64,000 nt of DNA from Sipunculus nudus (GCA_026874595.1 CM049309.1:29081033-29145032); one strand, 5' to 3'; shown: positions 12,063 through 23,102, counted from the first letter of the stretch. A program made the numbers and translations. The notes: generated by a model not told the origin, from the sequence alone.

Positions 12063-12985
12063 ATGCTATCTCTGTACTGTGATGATGGTGCATGACAGAA
12101 TCTGGACACTTGTAGATACTTGTGCAGTTTGCCGTTTACATTGATAATCTGGTTTATGATCCTTACCAATAAGCTAACTTTGCATTTCCAAGTGATGTCT
12201 TAAAAAACTTCATTTGCTTAGATAATGCACACTTTTAATAAATATAATGATAATTAGAAATAATAAATATTTGCTTCATTTATTGAAATAATTTATCCTC
12301 ATTTTCACAGAATACAAGGTTGTAGGTCGGACTGAACTTTGCACATAAGATAAAAAGAACCTATTTTAAGTTGGAATTGTGGGCGTTTTACTAGAAGAAA
12401 AACGCTCTTGTCCTGCAAAATATAAAAGAAAATATTCAGTCAAGGTTCTGTTCAGTAATAATATTCAGAAGTAGTCTATCCTGATTAATATATGTTCACT
12501 TGATGAAATACAAGTTTCCCAAGCATTATGCATTTGAGCATAAAACTGACTTAAAGGGAAAGTACAAAGGTTGCCAGAGCTCAGAAGCTGAAAGCACAGC
12601 AAAGTTACAATCATCAATCAAATCGATAAAAACTCAAACCAAACTTTGTACTGAATTTGTAGGTAATCAAGTTAATGAAGAAAGAATGCATGTCTGGAAC
12701 CTGAAGTTGCATTATATTTTTCAACCTTGTTTTGTGAATTAGACTGTCTGTCTTCCGTCTTGCTGTACCATTTTCTCAGCATCCATCCATGAAAGATCAG
12801 CTAGCTTGAACCTGGCAGCATCGACTCATACATGTGGTGAATATTTCTAACAATATATGCATGTACTACATGCATCTACAAATGTGCATAATGTCTGCAA
12901 ATGAAAGTATTTTGTTGACACCAACGCATTATGCAAAGAGAATTTTAATGGCAACTCATTGGGAAGGAACAAGTTTTATATCACA
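12063..12985. other. No gene or repeat recognised
   Basis: This is AT-rich sequence. An 80-residue plus-strand frame at 12500-12742 is Lys- and Ser-rich and low in information; it has no recognised motif and no splice or promoter support. Confidence 0.4.
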
Positions 12986-12989
12986 AAAA

Positions 12990-14510
12990 CTGCATCACAG
13001 CAAATGGCAGTGATACTTTACTGACACGTGTCGGTTCTTTCCTACGATCATGCAGTCTAAAGTCTGCATCGTCACCATATCACAAAATTAGTAATCTGCA
13101 TGAGTGTTATTTCATGCATTCATCACCATAGTACAAAGGCAGCATACAGCAACATGTTGCGCACCTCTACTGTGTGTGGAATCTGTTTTCTTGCCAACAA
13201 ACAGTCTGAAAGCTATCACTTCATGGCAAATGAAGCTTAGAATCCATACAGCACACAGGTGTGAGCTTCTACATAAGCGCGTATCTTGTCATGCACGCAT
13301 GAACTCTAAATTCATTATAAATAAAAGGCTTTCCTTTTAAACAGACATGGTGTTCAAATACTTTTAACTAGAACATGTAAATTAAATTTCAGCAGAACAA
13401 TTTGATTTTTTATTGCACTAATCAAGATATACATGAATGTTAAGTTGATGGTAAAATTGAATATCATGTTTGTAGATTTTCGAAAACCCTGCCTATTCTT
13501 CACTTATATGTGAAGCTCCCACTGATACCCGACAGGATACCTAAGTTTCTTTCATCCCTTACCTCGGCAAAGCAAATAATACATTCGTCAGCATGCAAAT
13601 AAAGGGATTTCAAACAGAGGAAGTCAAATATTAAATGTTAATATAATAAAACCTACCCCAGCAAATGACACTTTCATTTAAAAGTGCAGTATTCAGCAAA
13701 TTTTATCAAGTTTACCGTTGGGTGTACTGATATAAAAGGGAATTTTATTATAATTTCAGTAGGTACACAGAAGGCGGAATCTACACAGCTGACAGGTGTG
13801 AGCTTCTTACATAGGTCTGTATCCTGCCACGCACGCATCCAGTCTGATATAAAGGTTATAAGCAGGATAAACTTTATATTATATGGATTGTCTAATTTAC
13901 TATTACAAGCCACTCTCCGTGGCTCGGATGGTGGCGTTCGTTGGTATATATACAGGGGTGAAGGAAAGCGAAGGACAAGGAGGAATTCACCCACCTAGGA
14001 TAGGCCATTATAACCCATTAGGACTAAGAACGAGGTTGTTTAAAACTGGGGCGCCAGTGGAGGTAGCCCAGCGTTTTACCACTCAATTGTCCATTCCATT
14101 AAATTGAAACAGACATTAGGCTCAAATACGTAAAATTAATATATATGTTAAATGTGAGTACAGTTGGATTTATGCATTTGATATATCCCAATTGCCCTAA
14201 CAAAGGTTTACATAAATGCTATCGTAAAACCTAAGTACATATATGTAGGTTTCAAATATTCTAATGGTAAGTGTTTACGGACATATCAAGTTCAATCCTA
14301 TTTTCATTGCAGATTTCGACAGATAAGTTTTTTGCACCCTTCACCTCTTCAAAGGAATTATATTTGTAAGCATGCAAATAAAGGGGAAGTAAAAGGAAGA
14401 AAGGAAGAAACATTGCAATAAAAATTGTTCTACTATTAAAGCATCCGAATTCATGACAAAGCAGACAAACCTAAGCCAGCAAATGACACTTTCATTTGAC
14501 TACGATCACA
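12990..14510 (+). repeat. Diverged direct duplication (~790 bp), second copy with an insertion
   Basis: Matched landmarks recur in the same order. 'acaggtgtgagcttct' is at about 13255 and 13795. 'aaacagacat' followed by 'caaatac' is at about 13339 and 14106. 'agcatgcaaataaaggg' is at about 13591 and 14369. 'gcaaatgacactttcattt' is at 13663 and 14480. The first pair is offset by about 545 bp and the later pairs by 767-815 bp, so the second copy carries about 200 extra bases, near 13905-14100. Confidence 0.6.
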
Positions 14511-14639
14511 ATGTATGCGACTACTGTGCAGAACTCGACAAATAATGTTTACTATCAATTTTGCTAGTAAACAAGGGAAAACGTAGAACAATTTCAATAT
14601 AAACAAAACCAGGATTCATTCACAGAGTTATTTTACAGA

Positions 14640-14895
14640 CTTTATACCCTTATAAATGAATTTATCGACCCCGAAAACATAAAAATAGTGCACTCGGAAA
14701 GCATTCTAGGACAAATATAACCGAATGTATTAATTGGTATTTGATAATCCGGCGACCATCTTGGCCGCCATCTTGGATTTTGACCAAGATTGGATGAATT
14801 CCGCTTGGCCCTATATCTGAAAATGTAAAATATGGTCTGGCCAACTGTTATGCCAAATTTCATGCTTCTTTCACTTTTTGCACAATTCTTCTCTT
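14640..14895 (-). repeat. Inverted copy of the 11040-11300 dispersed repeat
   Basis: The reverse complement carries the same series as 11040-11300: 'gaagaattg', 'gaaagaagcatgaaa', 'ttggcata', the 'ttcagatat' block, 'gaattc', 'caagatggcggccaagatgg', 'ggttatatttgtcct' and 'gcattc'. The two copies form an inverted pair about 3.3 kb apart. Confidence 0.7.
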
Positions 14896-15814
14896 AACAG
14901 CTGGACTAGGCTGTGCTTTCCTGACATAATATCATGGTATCTATTAATAGGATGGCGTAGATTACTGGTGAAGCAAGTTTGGTGTGATGTAGGAACATCT
15001 CTGTTACCACATATCCTGCACTGAAAACGGTGATGTTTTGGCATGGGAATCCATATCGGCATGCTGATACCTATCTTGGAATCACACTTCCTTATTTCTT
15101 TTGGCTCTAGGTAGTAAACTGAATGCACGACTTCCGTGTGAAGCTGATCTACTCATTGAATTCATTGAAGTCTGGTGTCCATCATCTCCAAACCTATTGA
15201 GTCTTGGCAGTAAAAAGACTGAAGTCGAGGTATGGTCGATGAAGTACGATATTGTACTGAAAGTGAATTTCCACCTAATTTAGGCTGTACCTTGTCCGTA
15301 TCTGGCAAGTCCCGTGAAATTATGCCAGTTGGTGGGTTTTCATTGCCGGAGAGCTTATCACTTTTTGTGCCTTCTGTAGCAAGCTGTGTTGTCCCTTGTT
15401 GCAGATACGAAATGGATTGTTGCATTGAATCCATTCGCTGACGAGTAACGCTTTGCTTCAGTTGAATCTGCTCCATTCAGATTCATGATGTTGCATGATG
15501 TCCTTCAGTTAATGAGTGTATGATGTCCTGAAGACGTGAGTCTCCTGTATTTGCTGGATCTGATATGCTTGCTTATCAACTGAAGCTTTAATGTTCTTAA
15601 GTACATTAATTATATCTCTAAATTTAAACGAACTCGGAGAGGGGAATGTTTTGAGGGGAACATCCGCAAGCAAAGGGCCGGATGAGTCTTGGAGCGGATC
15701 ACTGCCTGCAGAGCCAAATGCGTCACCCTCAGTCAGGGCTTGAGAAATTAAATCTAGTGAACCTGGCTCGGTCACTGTATCATCGACTGCTAACTCAAAC
15801 ATTTTACACGTATA

Positions 15815-15830
<16 letters not shown>
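14871..15830 (-). pseudogene. Damaged ORF cluster, function unknown
   Basis: Three minus-strand frames (15820-15509, 15476-15162, 15128-14871) follow each other with small gaps, as if one gene had been broken. The first has FKFRDIINVLKNIKASVDKQ, a helix- and coiled-coil-like stretch. The second is rich in Gln and Ser and starts MEQIQLKQSV. The third contains RFQCRICGNRDVPTSHQTC, a Cys/His cluster that could bind zinc. I do not recognise the family. Gag-like or ORF1-like proteins of mobile elements have this mix of coiled coil plus zinc motif, so a transposon origin is possible. The cluster ends just before the (TA)n tract at 15815 that precedes the Gmr1-like LTR. Confidence 0.35.

Positions 15831-15862
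<32 letters not shown>
15815..15862. repeat. (TA)n microsatellite abutting the LTR
   Basis: A run of about 48 bases of TA ends exactly where the LTR starts (TGTTACAG at 15863). A TA run also occurs on the far side of this element at 22778-22790. Confidence 0.9.
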
Positions 15863-15866
<4 letters not shown>

Positions 15867-16652
15867 ACAGGTGCTCTTTTTGTTGTGTGACACGGGCGTA
15901 ACTCCTGTTGTGGCGCTCGTGTCTGGCCGCGTATTACATTCTATGTTTAATCCGTACTGGTTGAACTCTCGTTGTCATGTGAGCCTTGGGTTTTCACGCC
16001 TGGTCGTGGGTCACGTGATGACCCTGGTGTATGGAGATACTCACGGCTTTGTTCTTCTCGATAATTCCTGAAATGGGTGTTTACTGTGCAAGATCGACTG
16101 TTCGAGAAGTGGAAAATTGTCGGCTTGAGGTGTGAAGGTATATAAAGGGGCTGTGTTTTAGAACGGGCAAGGGCAGAGAGCAGAGCAGATTCCAGTGGAG
16201 GCAGAAGCGTGTGTCAGGACCTTATCCGATGAATGCGGCAATTATAGATTTTCAAAGACTTTCTCCTTGATTTTATGCATTTGGGCTTCAGTTTACTTTC
16301 TGGGCTGTTGCAAGAACTTTCCACTGGACTGTCATTCTCCGGGAGTTTCCATTTAAAGGACTTATCCTTGTGATGGTGTTGGTATCCAGGTACTGTGCAC
16401 ATTATTTTCTATGGGATTGTATTGACTTGTTGCTGTACCGCTGTTTTACTGTATAATTATATTGATTTAGTGTATTGTATTATAAGGGTTGTTTTAAGAA
16501 TAAATTATATTTATTTGTTAACAAAAAAACACTGACTTCTTTATTCATTCCCCTCGACATTTCCCGCTGCCTAGTATTACGGAATCTGATTTTCTTTACA
16601 GAATTCGTGTTCATCACGCATACGTGATCTGTTTATATTAGGTTCCAAAACA
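15863..16652 (+). repeat. 5' LTR of the Gmr1-like element
   Basis: It starts TGTTACAG and ends about CCAAAACA, just before the primer site. Segment 16215-16640 matches 22434-22770 near the 3' end of the element, for example 'gaatgcggcaattatagatttt' against a one-base variant and 'ggtactgtgcacattatttt'. The 5' copy has about 75 extra bases near 16528-16605. The exact right border is uncertain because the two copies diverge after 'tgtttatatta'. Confidence 0.8.
16137..16150 (+). promoter_or_regulatory. LTR TATA box
   Basis: GGTATATAAAGGGG lies about 275 bp into the LTR, with an AATAAA signal downstream at 16499-16504. This spacing fits a U3 promoter followed by R and a polyadenylation signal. 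Confidence 0.6.
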
Positions 16653-16658
16653 TAAAAT

Positions 16659-16677
16659 TGGGGGCTCTCGTCGGGAT
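16659..16677 (+). promoter_or_regulatory. Primer-binding site, tRNA-Pro type
   Basis: TGGGGGCTCTCGTCGGGAT resembles the well-known proline-type primer site TGGGGGCTCGTCCGGGAT, with a 2-base insertion and a 1-base deletion. It lies directly after the LTR, as expected. Confidence 0.6.
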
Positions 16678-16821
16678 GCTTAATAGTTTTCAAATTTATT
16701 AGGCCTTGACCTGGACACATTGTTTTATCATACATTGTTTACAAGATCACATATTGTTTACAGTACATTGTTTACAGGATTTATCTCAGTCGTTTTTATG
16801 TTATTATTTTGATATCTTAAA

Positions 16822-18056
16822 ATGGCAGATTTCAAACCTGAGACATTTGTTGACGATCCCGACCCTGATCAACTTGAACAGTTGTCAAAAGAACAGTTGT
16901 TGCGTCTGGGACAACACTTAGGGCTAAGTGTGAAAAAAGCTTTGAGAAAGCCTAATATCATTGCTAAAATCATGCAAAATCTTAATAGCAAAGGTTTAAT
17001 TGAAGAGACTGAAGTTGAAACATAAAAAAAAATGACAGCCTTGCTATGCAATTAGAATTGAAAAAGTTGGAAATGCAACATGAGCTAGCATTAAAACAGT
17101 TAGAATTAGAAAAAGTAAAACAGAGAAAAGAAAGGGAAGAAAATGAAAGGTTAGAAAGAGAAAGACTAGGAAAAGAAATAGAAAGAGACAGACTAGAAAA
17201 AGAAAAAGAAATTGAGTTAAAACGACTGGAGTTAGAAAGACTTAAAGTAGAACATAGTCTAAGTCCTGCTCCAACTCACAGTTTTGATGTTCCTAAACAC
17301 ATTAGACTTGTCCCACCTTTAAAAAAAAAGAGGTTGATAAATATTTCTAACACTTTGAGAAGGTAGCTGAAAATTTAAAATGGCCTAAGGAAAATTGAGC
17401 TATTTTGTTACAAAGTGTATTGACTGGCAAGGCCAGAGAAATTTTTACAAAGCTTTCAGTAGAAGCTGCTGCTGACAATGACCTGGTAAAACGGTTAATC
17501 CTAAAAGGTAATGAGTTAGTTCCAGAGGCTTACCGCCAGAAATTTAGAAATTGGGAAAAGCGCAAAGAACAGACCTACGTCGAATTTGATAAGGCAAAAG
17601 AGCAGTTGTTTGATCGCTGGTGTAGTTCTAAAAAATGTAATGAAAGATTATGACAATTTACCCCAGTTGATTTTGCTTGAAGAATTTAAGCGCTGCATTA
17701 ACGCAGATGTTAAAACTTTTCTCGATGAGAAAAGTCCTGAAACACTTGACATTGCTGCTCAATTAGCTGATGATTATTCATTGACACACAAAATGTCCTT
17801 TACTAGCAAATCAAACCAGTCATTCACAAATAAGAATGTAAAACAGTATGGTCAAAAGAAGTTTACAGCGCAGTCACCCAGTACTAGTAGTCCTGATAGT
17901 TCAACAAAGCCCATAGCTACACCTCAGTCCACGTCCACTGTGTCTAAGCCCAACAAAGACCAGTCATTTTCAAAGAAAATCTGTAATTACTGAAAGAAGG
18001 AAGGTCATCTAATATCTGACTGCTGGAAACTTGCGAATAGACCAAATAGCAAACCT
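16822..18056 (+). pseudogene. Gag polyprotein, broken
   Basis: The protein starts MADFKPETFVDDPD at 16822. A charged coiled coil follows (17046-17260, with many Leu-Glu-Arg-Lys repeats), reached only through a one-base slip in an A-run near 17026. The capsid/SCAN-like part lies at 17300-17790, with blocks LLQSVLTGKAREIF, LVPEAYRQKFRNWEKRK and LLEEFKRCINADVKTFLDEK. It contains two in-frame stops near 17358 and 17396 and a frameshift near 17640. A Ser/Thr-rich linker follows. The zinc knuckle near 17980-18030 reads CNY, stop, KKEGHLISDC, so its second Cys codon is now TGA. In a working element Gag forms the particle and binds RNA. Confidence 0.8.
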
Positions 18057-18059
18057 TCT

Positions 18060-18990
18060 GGTTTTGTTTCAAAGTCTATGCATAGCATAGTACAAGAGCC
18101 AGGCTCTTTTCATGTAAATAAGGGGTACAACTCCTTTTTTGACTCAAATAAAGAGTTTGATGCTACGGAGGCCCAAGTGCCGTCTAAATCCAAAGAAGAA
18201 TCCGTAGATTGCGGGGTAAAATCCTCAGTTGATTCCTGCGAGGAATTAAATAAGGCTAGGTCCTTTCAAGACTCCTGCGAGGAGTATTCTATAAATAAGG
18301 CCAAGTCCTTTTATGACTCTTGCGAGAGTATTTCAAATGAGGCCAGGTCCTCTTATGACAAACAGAATTTTGTTTCTGTTGAGGAAAATTCCTCTGTTGA
18401 CTCCCATGAGGAGTTTGATGATAAAAAGGATGTAGATTCCTTAGATGACTCTGAAACAAAGTTTATGACTGACACTGTCAATGTCAGTTCTTTGTTTGAT
18501 GAGGTTGAGGTAGTAGATTCCTCTCCTGACTCTGACATGGAGTTATTTGAGCCATTCATACATGATGGTTTTGTATCACTTTCAAGTGATTTTTCAGATT
18601 CTACCCCTATTAGAATTTTGAGGGACACTGGTTCAGGCCAGACTCTCATGTTAGTAAACAATTTGCCATTTTCTGACGGGTTTTTTACTGGTGCATATGC
18701 ACTTGTTAATGATGTGTTTTCAGACAAACATACTTCAGTTCCGCTTCACAGTATTCATTTAAAGTCAGATTTGATTTTTGGAATATTACTGTGGGCATAA
18801 GAACTACTTTACCCTTTAAAGGAATTCAGTTGCTACTAGGCAATGACGTTGCAGGTGAAAAAGTACAGCCTGAACCAATAGTGACAGAAAAGCCGTCACT
18901 TGATCAAGACACTGATCCTGAGAATCAGGCAATTCCTGGTTTGTATCCTTCATGTGCTGTAACTAGATCTTCGGCCGAGAAAAACACACG
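18060..18990 (+). pseudogene. Acidic linker and retropepsin-like protease
   Basis: The 18078-18800 frame begins with a Ser/Asp/Glu-rich spacer containing repeated 'DSCEE' type motifs. Near residue 178 it has the protease active site PIRILRDTGSGQTL. A frameshift near 18795 follows, after which the 18791-18997 frame continues with the conserved block GIQLLLGNDVAGEKV. Asp-Thr-Gly plus a later LLGND block is typical of this element group's protease. The repeats in the linker may be slippage products. It is not functional as it stands because of the frameshift. Confidence 0.75.
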
Positions 18991-19046
18991 AGGATAATGG
19001 TCCAGATAATAACACTCTAAGAGTCAGTAGTGACTCGTCTAACGAC

Positions 19047-19501
19047 TTGCCCGTACAGAATGCAGCATTCTCAAGGTCAGAACTTATAGCGGAACAGCAT
19101 TTGGACCCTGATATTTCATGGTTGTTTCCCAAGGCAGTTTCTAAAGATGAACTGTCACAGAACCCAGTTTGTTTCTATGTTAAAAATGGAGTGCTTATGC
19201 GTAAATGGCGACCACCTGATGTATGCGCTGATGATGAGTGGGCCATCAAACATCAAATAGTAATGCCAAAAAGCTTTCGCAGTGAAGTTCTAAGCATGGC
19301 ATAGGAGGCTCCTTTTTCTTGCCATTTAGGTATAAATAAAAATTATCAGAAAGTTAGTACACACTTCTATCGGCCTAACCTCAGGAAAGATGTTGTACAA
19401 TATTGTAAATCATGCCATACATGCCAGATGGTAGGCAAGCCCAATCAGAATCCTCCTAAGGCGCCACTTAGGCCTATTTCTGCTTTCGAGGAACCATTCA
19501 G
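19047..19501 (+). pseudogene. Integrase N-terminal zinc-finger region, interrupted
   Basis: The frame at 19047-19304 contains FYVKNGVLMRKWRPPD, the usual lead-in to the H2C2 finger of Gypsy integrases. After a stop at 19302 (where a His codon is expected) the same frame continues HLGINKNYQKVSTHFYRPNL and then CKSCHTCQ at about 19411-19434, giving the H...H...CX2C pattern. It runs to EEPFSRI at 19501-19510, where the LINE insertion splits it from the catalytic core at 20974. Confidence 0.8.
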
Positions 19502-19507
19502 TAGGAT

Positions 19508-20973
19508 AATAATAATAATAATAATGATATATTTAATTTATATAGCGCTAATTCAACAAAATAGTTATCAAAAGCGCTTTACAAGACACAAAGCACACTT
19601 TTACTAAAACATAAAATGTAGATTCCTACTAAAGCAAATATTCCTAAAAGAAAACCTTAATTTCTAAGAACTACCAAAAGCTAATATAAAAAGGTAAGTT
19701 TTAAGATTTCTTTAAAAAGAAGCTAAAGATGGTGAAGCTCTGATTGAGTGCGGAAGTTCATTCCACAACCGTGGTGCTACAGCTGAGAAAGCTCTTTAAC
19801 GACACATCTCACTTCGTGCTTTAGGGATCACTAAAGCCCTTGGTCAGATGACCTAAGCTGCCTGACTGGAACATTAAAAGTGAAGAGGTTCCTAATGTAA
19901 ATAGGCGATTGACCATTTATGGCTTTGTATACTAATAATAAAATTTTAAAAAGTTAATGGAGTTTTTTTAAGTATTGGTGTAATGTGGTCGCGCTTCTTG
20001 GCACCAGTTACAAGCCTAGTAGCTGCGTTCTGCACTCTCTGTAGCCGGTCCAGTAACTTGCTAGGAAGACCACATAGCAAAGAGTTGGAACAGTCAATCC
20101 TTGAACTGATGAAGGCATGAATTAATGTTATTAGTGAATCTTGAGTTAGGAAACCCTTTATCCTAGCTATATTACGCAGGTGGTAAAAAGCCAAACTACA
20201 AATATTATTTACATGCTTGTCAAGGCAAAGCCCTTGGTCAAACACTACCCCCAGTTTTCTAGCACTGTTTGTTGGCACAACTACGGAGTCAAATATATTA
20301 AGAGTTTTCAACTGAATTTTTGACCTCTGCTGGTTTGTACCGATAACCAGAACATGAGTTTTATCAGCATTGAGTTTAAGCAGATTCTGACACATCCAAA
20401 CACCTATGTCATGCAAGCATGTTTCATTGGTAGAAATAGGAACCTTTGATTCTGGTTTAAATGATACATAAATTTGACTGTCATCAACATAAAAATTATA
20501 ATCCATTCCATGCTGTCGTAGTAATTCACCAAGTGGTAATGTGTAAATTGTAGATAACAGAGGCCCCAGCACAGAACCTTGTGGAACACCGTAGGTAATC
20601 TCAGTTCGAGAAGACTTGTGACATACAACACTAATGCACTGACTTCGATAGCACAGTAATGACCTGATCCATTGCAAGGCATCTCAGGTTATTCCAAGCC
20701 TGGTGGACAACCGTTGTAACAGGAGCTGATGATCTACTACATCAAAGGCAACAGATAAATCCAAAAGTATGAGAATGGATACTTGTTGAGAGTCCATAGC
20801 CCGGAGGAGATCATTATATACTTTGAGCAGGCATGTTTCAGTGCTATGAAAAGGTCTATATGCAGACTGTTGGTTTATCATACAAATTGTTTTCCTTCAT
20901 ATATGAAGTGATACGAGTGGTAACGATCTTTTCTAACACTTTAGTAAGGAACGAGAGGTTAGATATTGGCCGA
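19508..20973 (-). mobile_element. 5'-truncated L2/CR1-like LINE inserted in the integrase
   Basis: The insert is flanked by TAGGAT on both sides (19502-19507 and 20974-20979). On the minus strand it opens with RPISNLSFLTKVLEKIV, the start of a non-LTR RT domain, then [41 protein letters not shown] and NFYVDDSQIY, the YxDD catalytic box. The 3' UTR contains 'agcgctatataaatt' and ends in an (ATT)n tail at 19508-19525. The tail and RT blocks suggest the L2/CR1 group. One frameshift lies near 20882, so even the RT fragment is not intact. Confidence 0.85.
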
Positions 20974-21775
20974 TAGGATTATTGTTGATTGTGTTGGACC
21001 ACTCCCCAAAACAAAATTTGGACATAAATACTTGCTGACAATTATGTGCGCATCTACCAGGTTCCCTGAGGCAATAGAATTGCGCAAAATTAATTCCAAA
21101 AGTGTTGTCAAAGCTCTGACCAAGTTTTATTTTACAAATTTTGGATTACCAAAATCCGTCCAGTCTGACCAAGGGTCTAATTTTATGTCTGGCTTATTCC
21201 AACAAGTTATGCTTGAGCTAGGTATAAAACATCACAGCTCTTCGCCATACCATCCTGAAAGTCAGGGCGCCCTCGAGCGTTTTCACCAGACATTTAAAAA
21301 CATGATCAAAACTTATTGCTATGACGCACAGAAAGACTGGGATGAAGGAATCCACCTATTGCTGTTTGCTGTCAGAGAATCCTTTCAAGAGTCCTTGGGT
21401 TTCAGTCCCTTTGAAATAGTTTTTGGACACTCCGTTCGAGGTCCATTGAAACTGCTTAAAGAAAAATTCTTGTGTGAAAATCCTGATTCTCTTAGTTTAC
21501 TGCAGTATGTCTCAGACTTTCGCACTAAACTACACAATGCTTGTGAGATTGCAAAGTCAAATCTAAAATCTGCACAAAGTAAAATGAAATCAAAGTATGA
21601 CAAGCACACTGTAAGTAGGACGTTTGAGCCTGGTGAAAAGGTCCTTGCCTTACTTTCCATCCCTGGCAGACCTCTGCAAGCTAGGTATTTTGGGCCTTAC
21701 ATTATTGACAAGAAAGTCAGTGATCTAAATTACATACTGTTGACACCAGATAGACGTAATAAGAAACAACTGTGA
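20974..21775 (+). pseudogene. Integrase catalytic core and C-terminal domain
   Basis: This is the longest well-kept piece of the element. The DDE triad is present: Asp in IIVDCVGPLP, Asp in SVQSDQGSNF and Glu in SQGALERFHQ, with 35 residues between the second Asp and the Glu, the canonical D-35-E spacing. Conserved blocks TIMCASTRFPEAI and GFSPFEIVFGHSVRGPLK follow. The C-terminal SH3/GPY-type region reads FEPGEKVLALLSIPG and RYFGPYIIDKKVSDLNY. Integrases of this kind insert the cDNA into the genome. It is separated from its zinc finger by the LINE, so it is not a working protein. Confidence 0.9.
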
Positions 21776-22433
21776 CATGTTAACATGTTAAAAACATATT
21801 ATGACAGAAATAGCTTATCAGATGTTGTACAAAATGTTACTGCTGTTAATTGTGTAAAAACTGACCCTGACCCAGTTAAAAGTAGATACTGATTGTAAGT
21901 GTGATTTAGACATTCAGTGTGGTACAGTACCATTAAAACACTCAGACGTGCTTAAAAACCTGGATGTCAAACTGTCACACCTAACCGCACAGAACAACAA
22001 GACCTCAAGAACCTGCTGCGGAATTATGAACATTTGTTTAGTGACATTCCAACGCAAACTAACATGTTGTGCCATGACGTCGATGTTGGCGAGGCAAGCG
22101 CAGTCAAGCAACATCCATATAGACTGAATCCAGAAAAGCAAAGGTATCTACAGGATGAGATTCAATATTTGTTGGACAAAAATTTTATTGAACCTAGTAA
22201 CTGTAACTGGAGTTTACCATGTATTCTTGTGCCAAAACCTGATGGAAGTTACCATATGTGCACAGATTATCGAAAACTGAACTCTGTCACCAAGACTGAC
22301 ACGTTCCCGATTCCGAGGATCGATGACTGTATTGATAGAGTCGGTAGCTCCAGATATGTCTCCAAGTTTGACTTGCTAAAAGGATTCTGGCAAGTTCCGC
22401 TGACAAAACGAGCGAAAGAAGTGTCCGCCTTAT
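21776..22433 (+). pseudogene. Reverse transcriptase N-terminal half, downstream of integrase
   Basis: After a linker with stops (HVNMLK near 21777) the frame gives LFSDIPTQTNMLCHDVDVG, then SLPCILVPKPDGSYHMCTDY, RKLNSVTKTDTFPIPRIDD and YVSKFDLLKGFWQVPL. The Asp in SKFD is the first catalytic Asp. Translation stops resembling RT after REVSA-like residues at about 22430, so the YxDD box, RNase H and polypurine tract are gone. Its position 3' of integrase defines the Gmr1-type order. Confidence 0.85.
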
Positions 22434-22777
22434 CCAACGAATGCGGCAATTGTAGATTTTCAAAGACTTTCTCCTGGATTTTATTCATTTGGGCTTCAGT
22501 TTACTTTCAGGGTTGTTACAAGAACTTTCCATAGGACTATCATTCTCCGGGAGTTTACATTTAAAGGACTTATCATTATGATGGTGTTTGTATCCGGGTA
22601 CTGTGCACATTATTTTCTATGGGATTGTATTGACTTGTTGCTGTACCGCTGTTTTACTGTATAATTGTATTGATTTAGTGTATTGTATTTCTAGGGCTGT
22701 TTTAAGAATAAATTGTTATTTGTTAACAAAAGAATTTGTGTTTTTCATGCATACGTGATCTGTTTATATTAATTTCC
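22434..22777 (+). repeat. 3' LTR remnant fused to RT
   Basis: From 'gaatgcggcaattgtagatt' (22440) to 'catacgtgatctgtttatatta' it matches LTR positions from about 16222 to the LTR end. The first ~360 bases of the LTR are missing. The junction shows a shared 'ccttatcc' in both partners, which suggests a microhomology deletion. Confidence 0.8.
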
Positions 22778-22791
22778 GTATATATATATAT

Positions 22792-23102
22792 TGTTACAGT
22801 TGTCTGTTTTATTGGGCGCAGGAGTGTTACATCTGTCTGTAGACGTTCTGATTCGTGTTATGCAGGCCGTGGTTTATTGTGCGCAGGAGTGTTACATGTG
22901 TCTGTTAGGCAGGTATAGTTCGTTGCCATGGAAGACGTGCGAGTTGGGCTGGCTCGCGTGTGGGGTCTGGTGTGTAGAAACACAGCGTTCTTTTTTCTGG
23001 ATGTTTCAGGTCTGTTCCTGTAACGTGTGCATTGTTTTTTGAAGTTTTCCATTTCTAGTAATGTCGGATGAGAAGCTTTAAATTAGGGGCTGTGTTTAGA
23101 TT

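Larger units (their letters stand above)
15863..22777 (+). mobile_element. Gmr1-like Ty3/Gypsy retrotransposon (gag-PR-IN-RT)
   Basis: The order is 5' LTR, Pro-type primer site, gag, protease, integrase zinc finger and core, then RT, then a 3' LTR fragment. Having integrase before RT is the reverse of ordinary Gypsy elements and is the hallmark of the Gmr1 group. The copy is dead: frameshifts and stops in gag, a stopped zinc knuckle, a LINE inserted in the integrase, and a deletion fusing RT to the middle of the 3' LTR. (TA)n tracts lie on both sides, which suggests insertion into a TA microsatellite. Confidence 0.85.
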
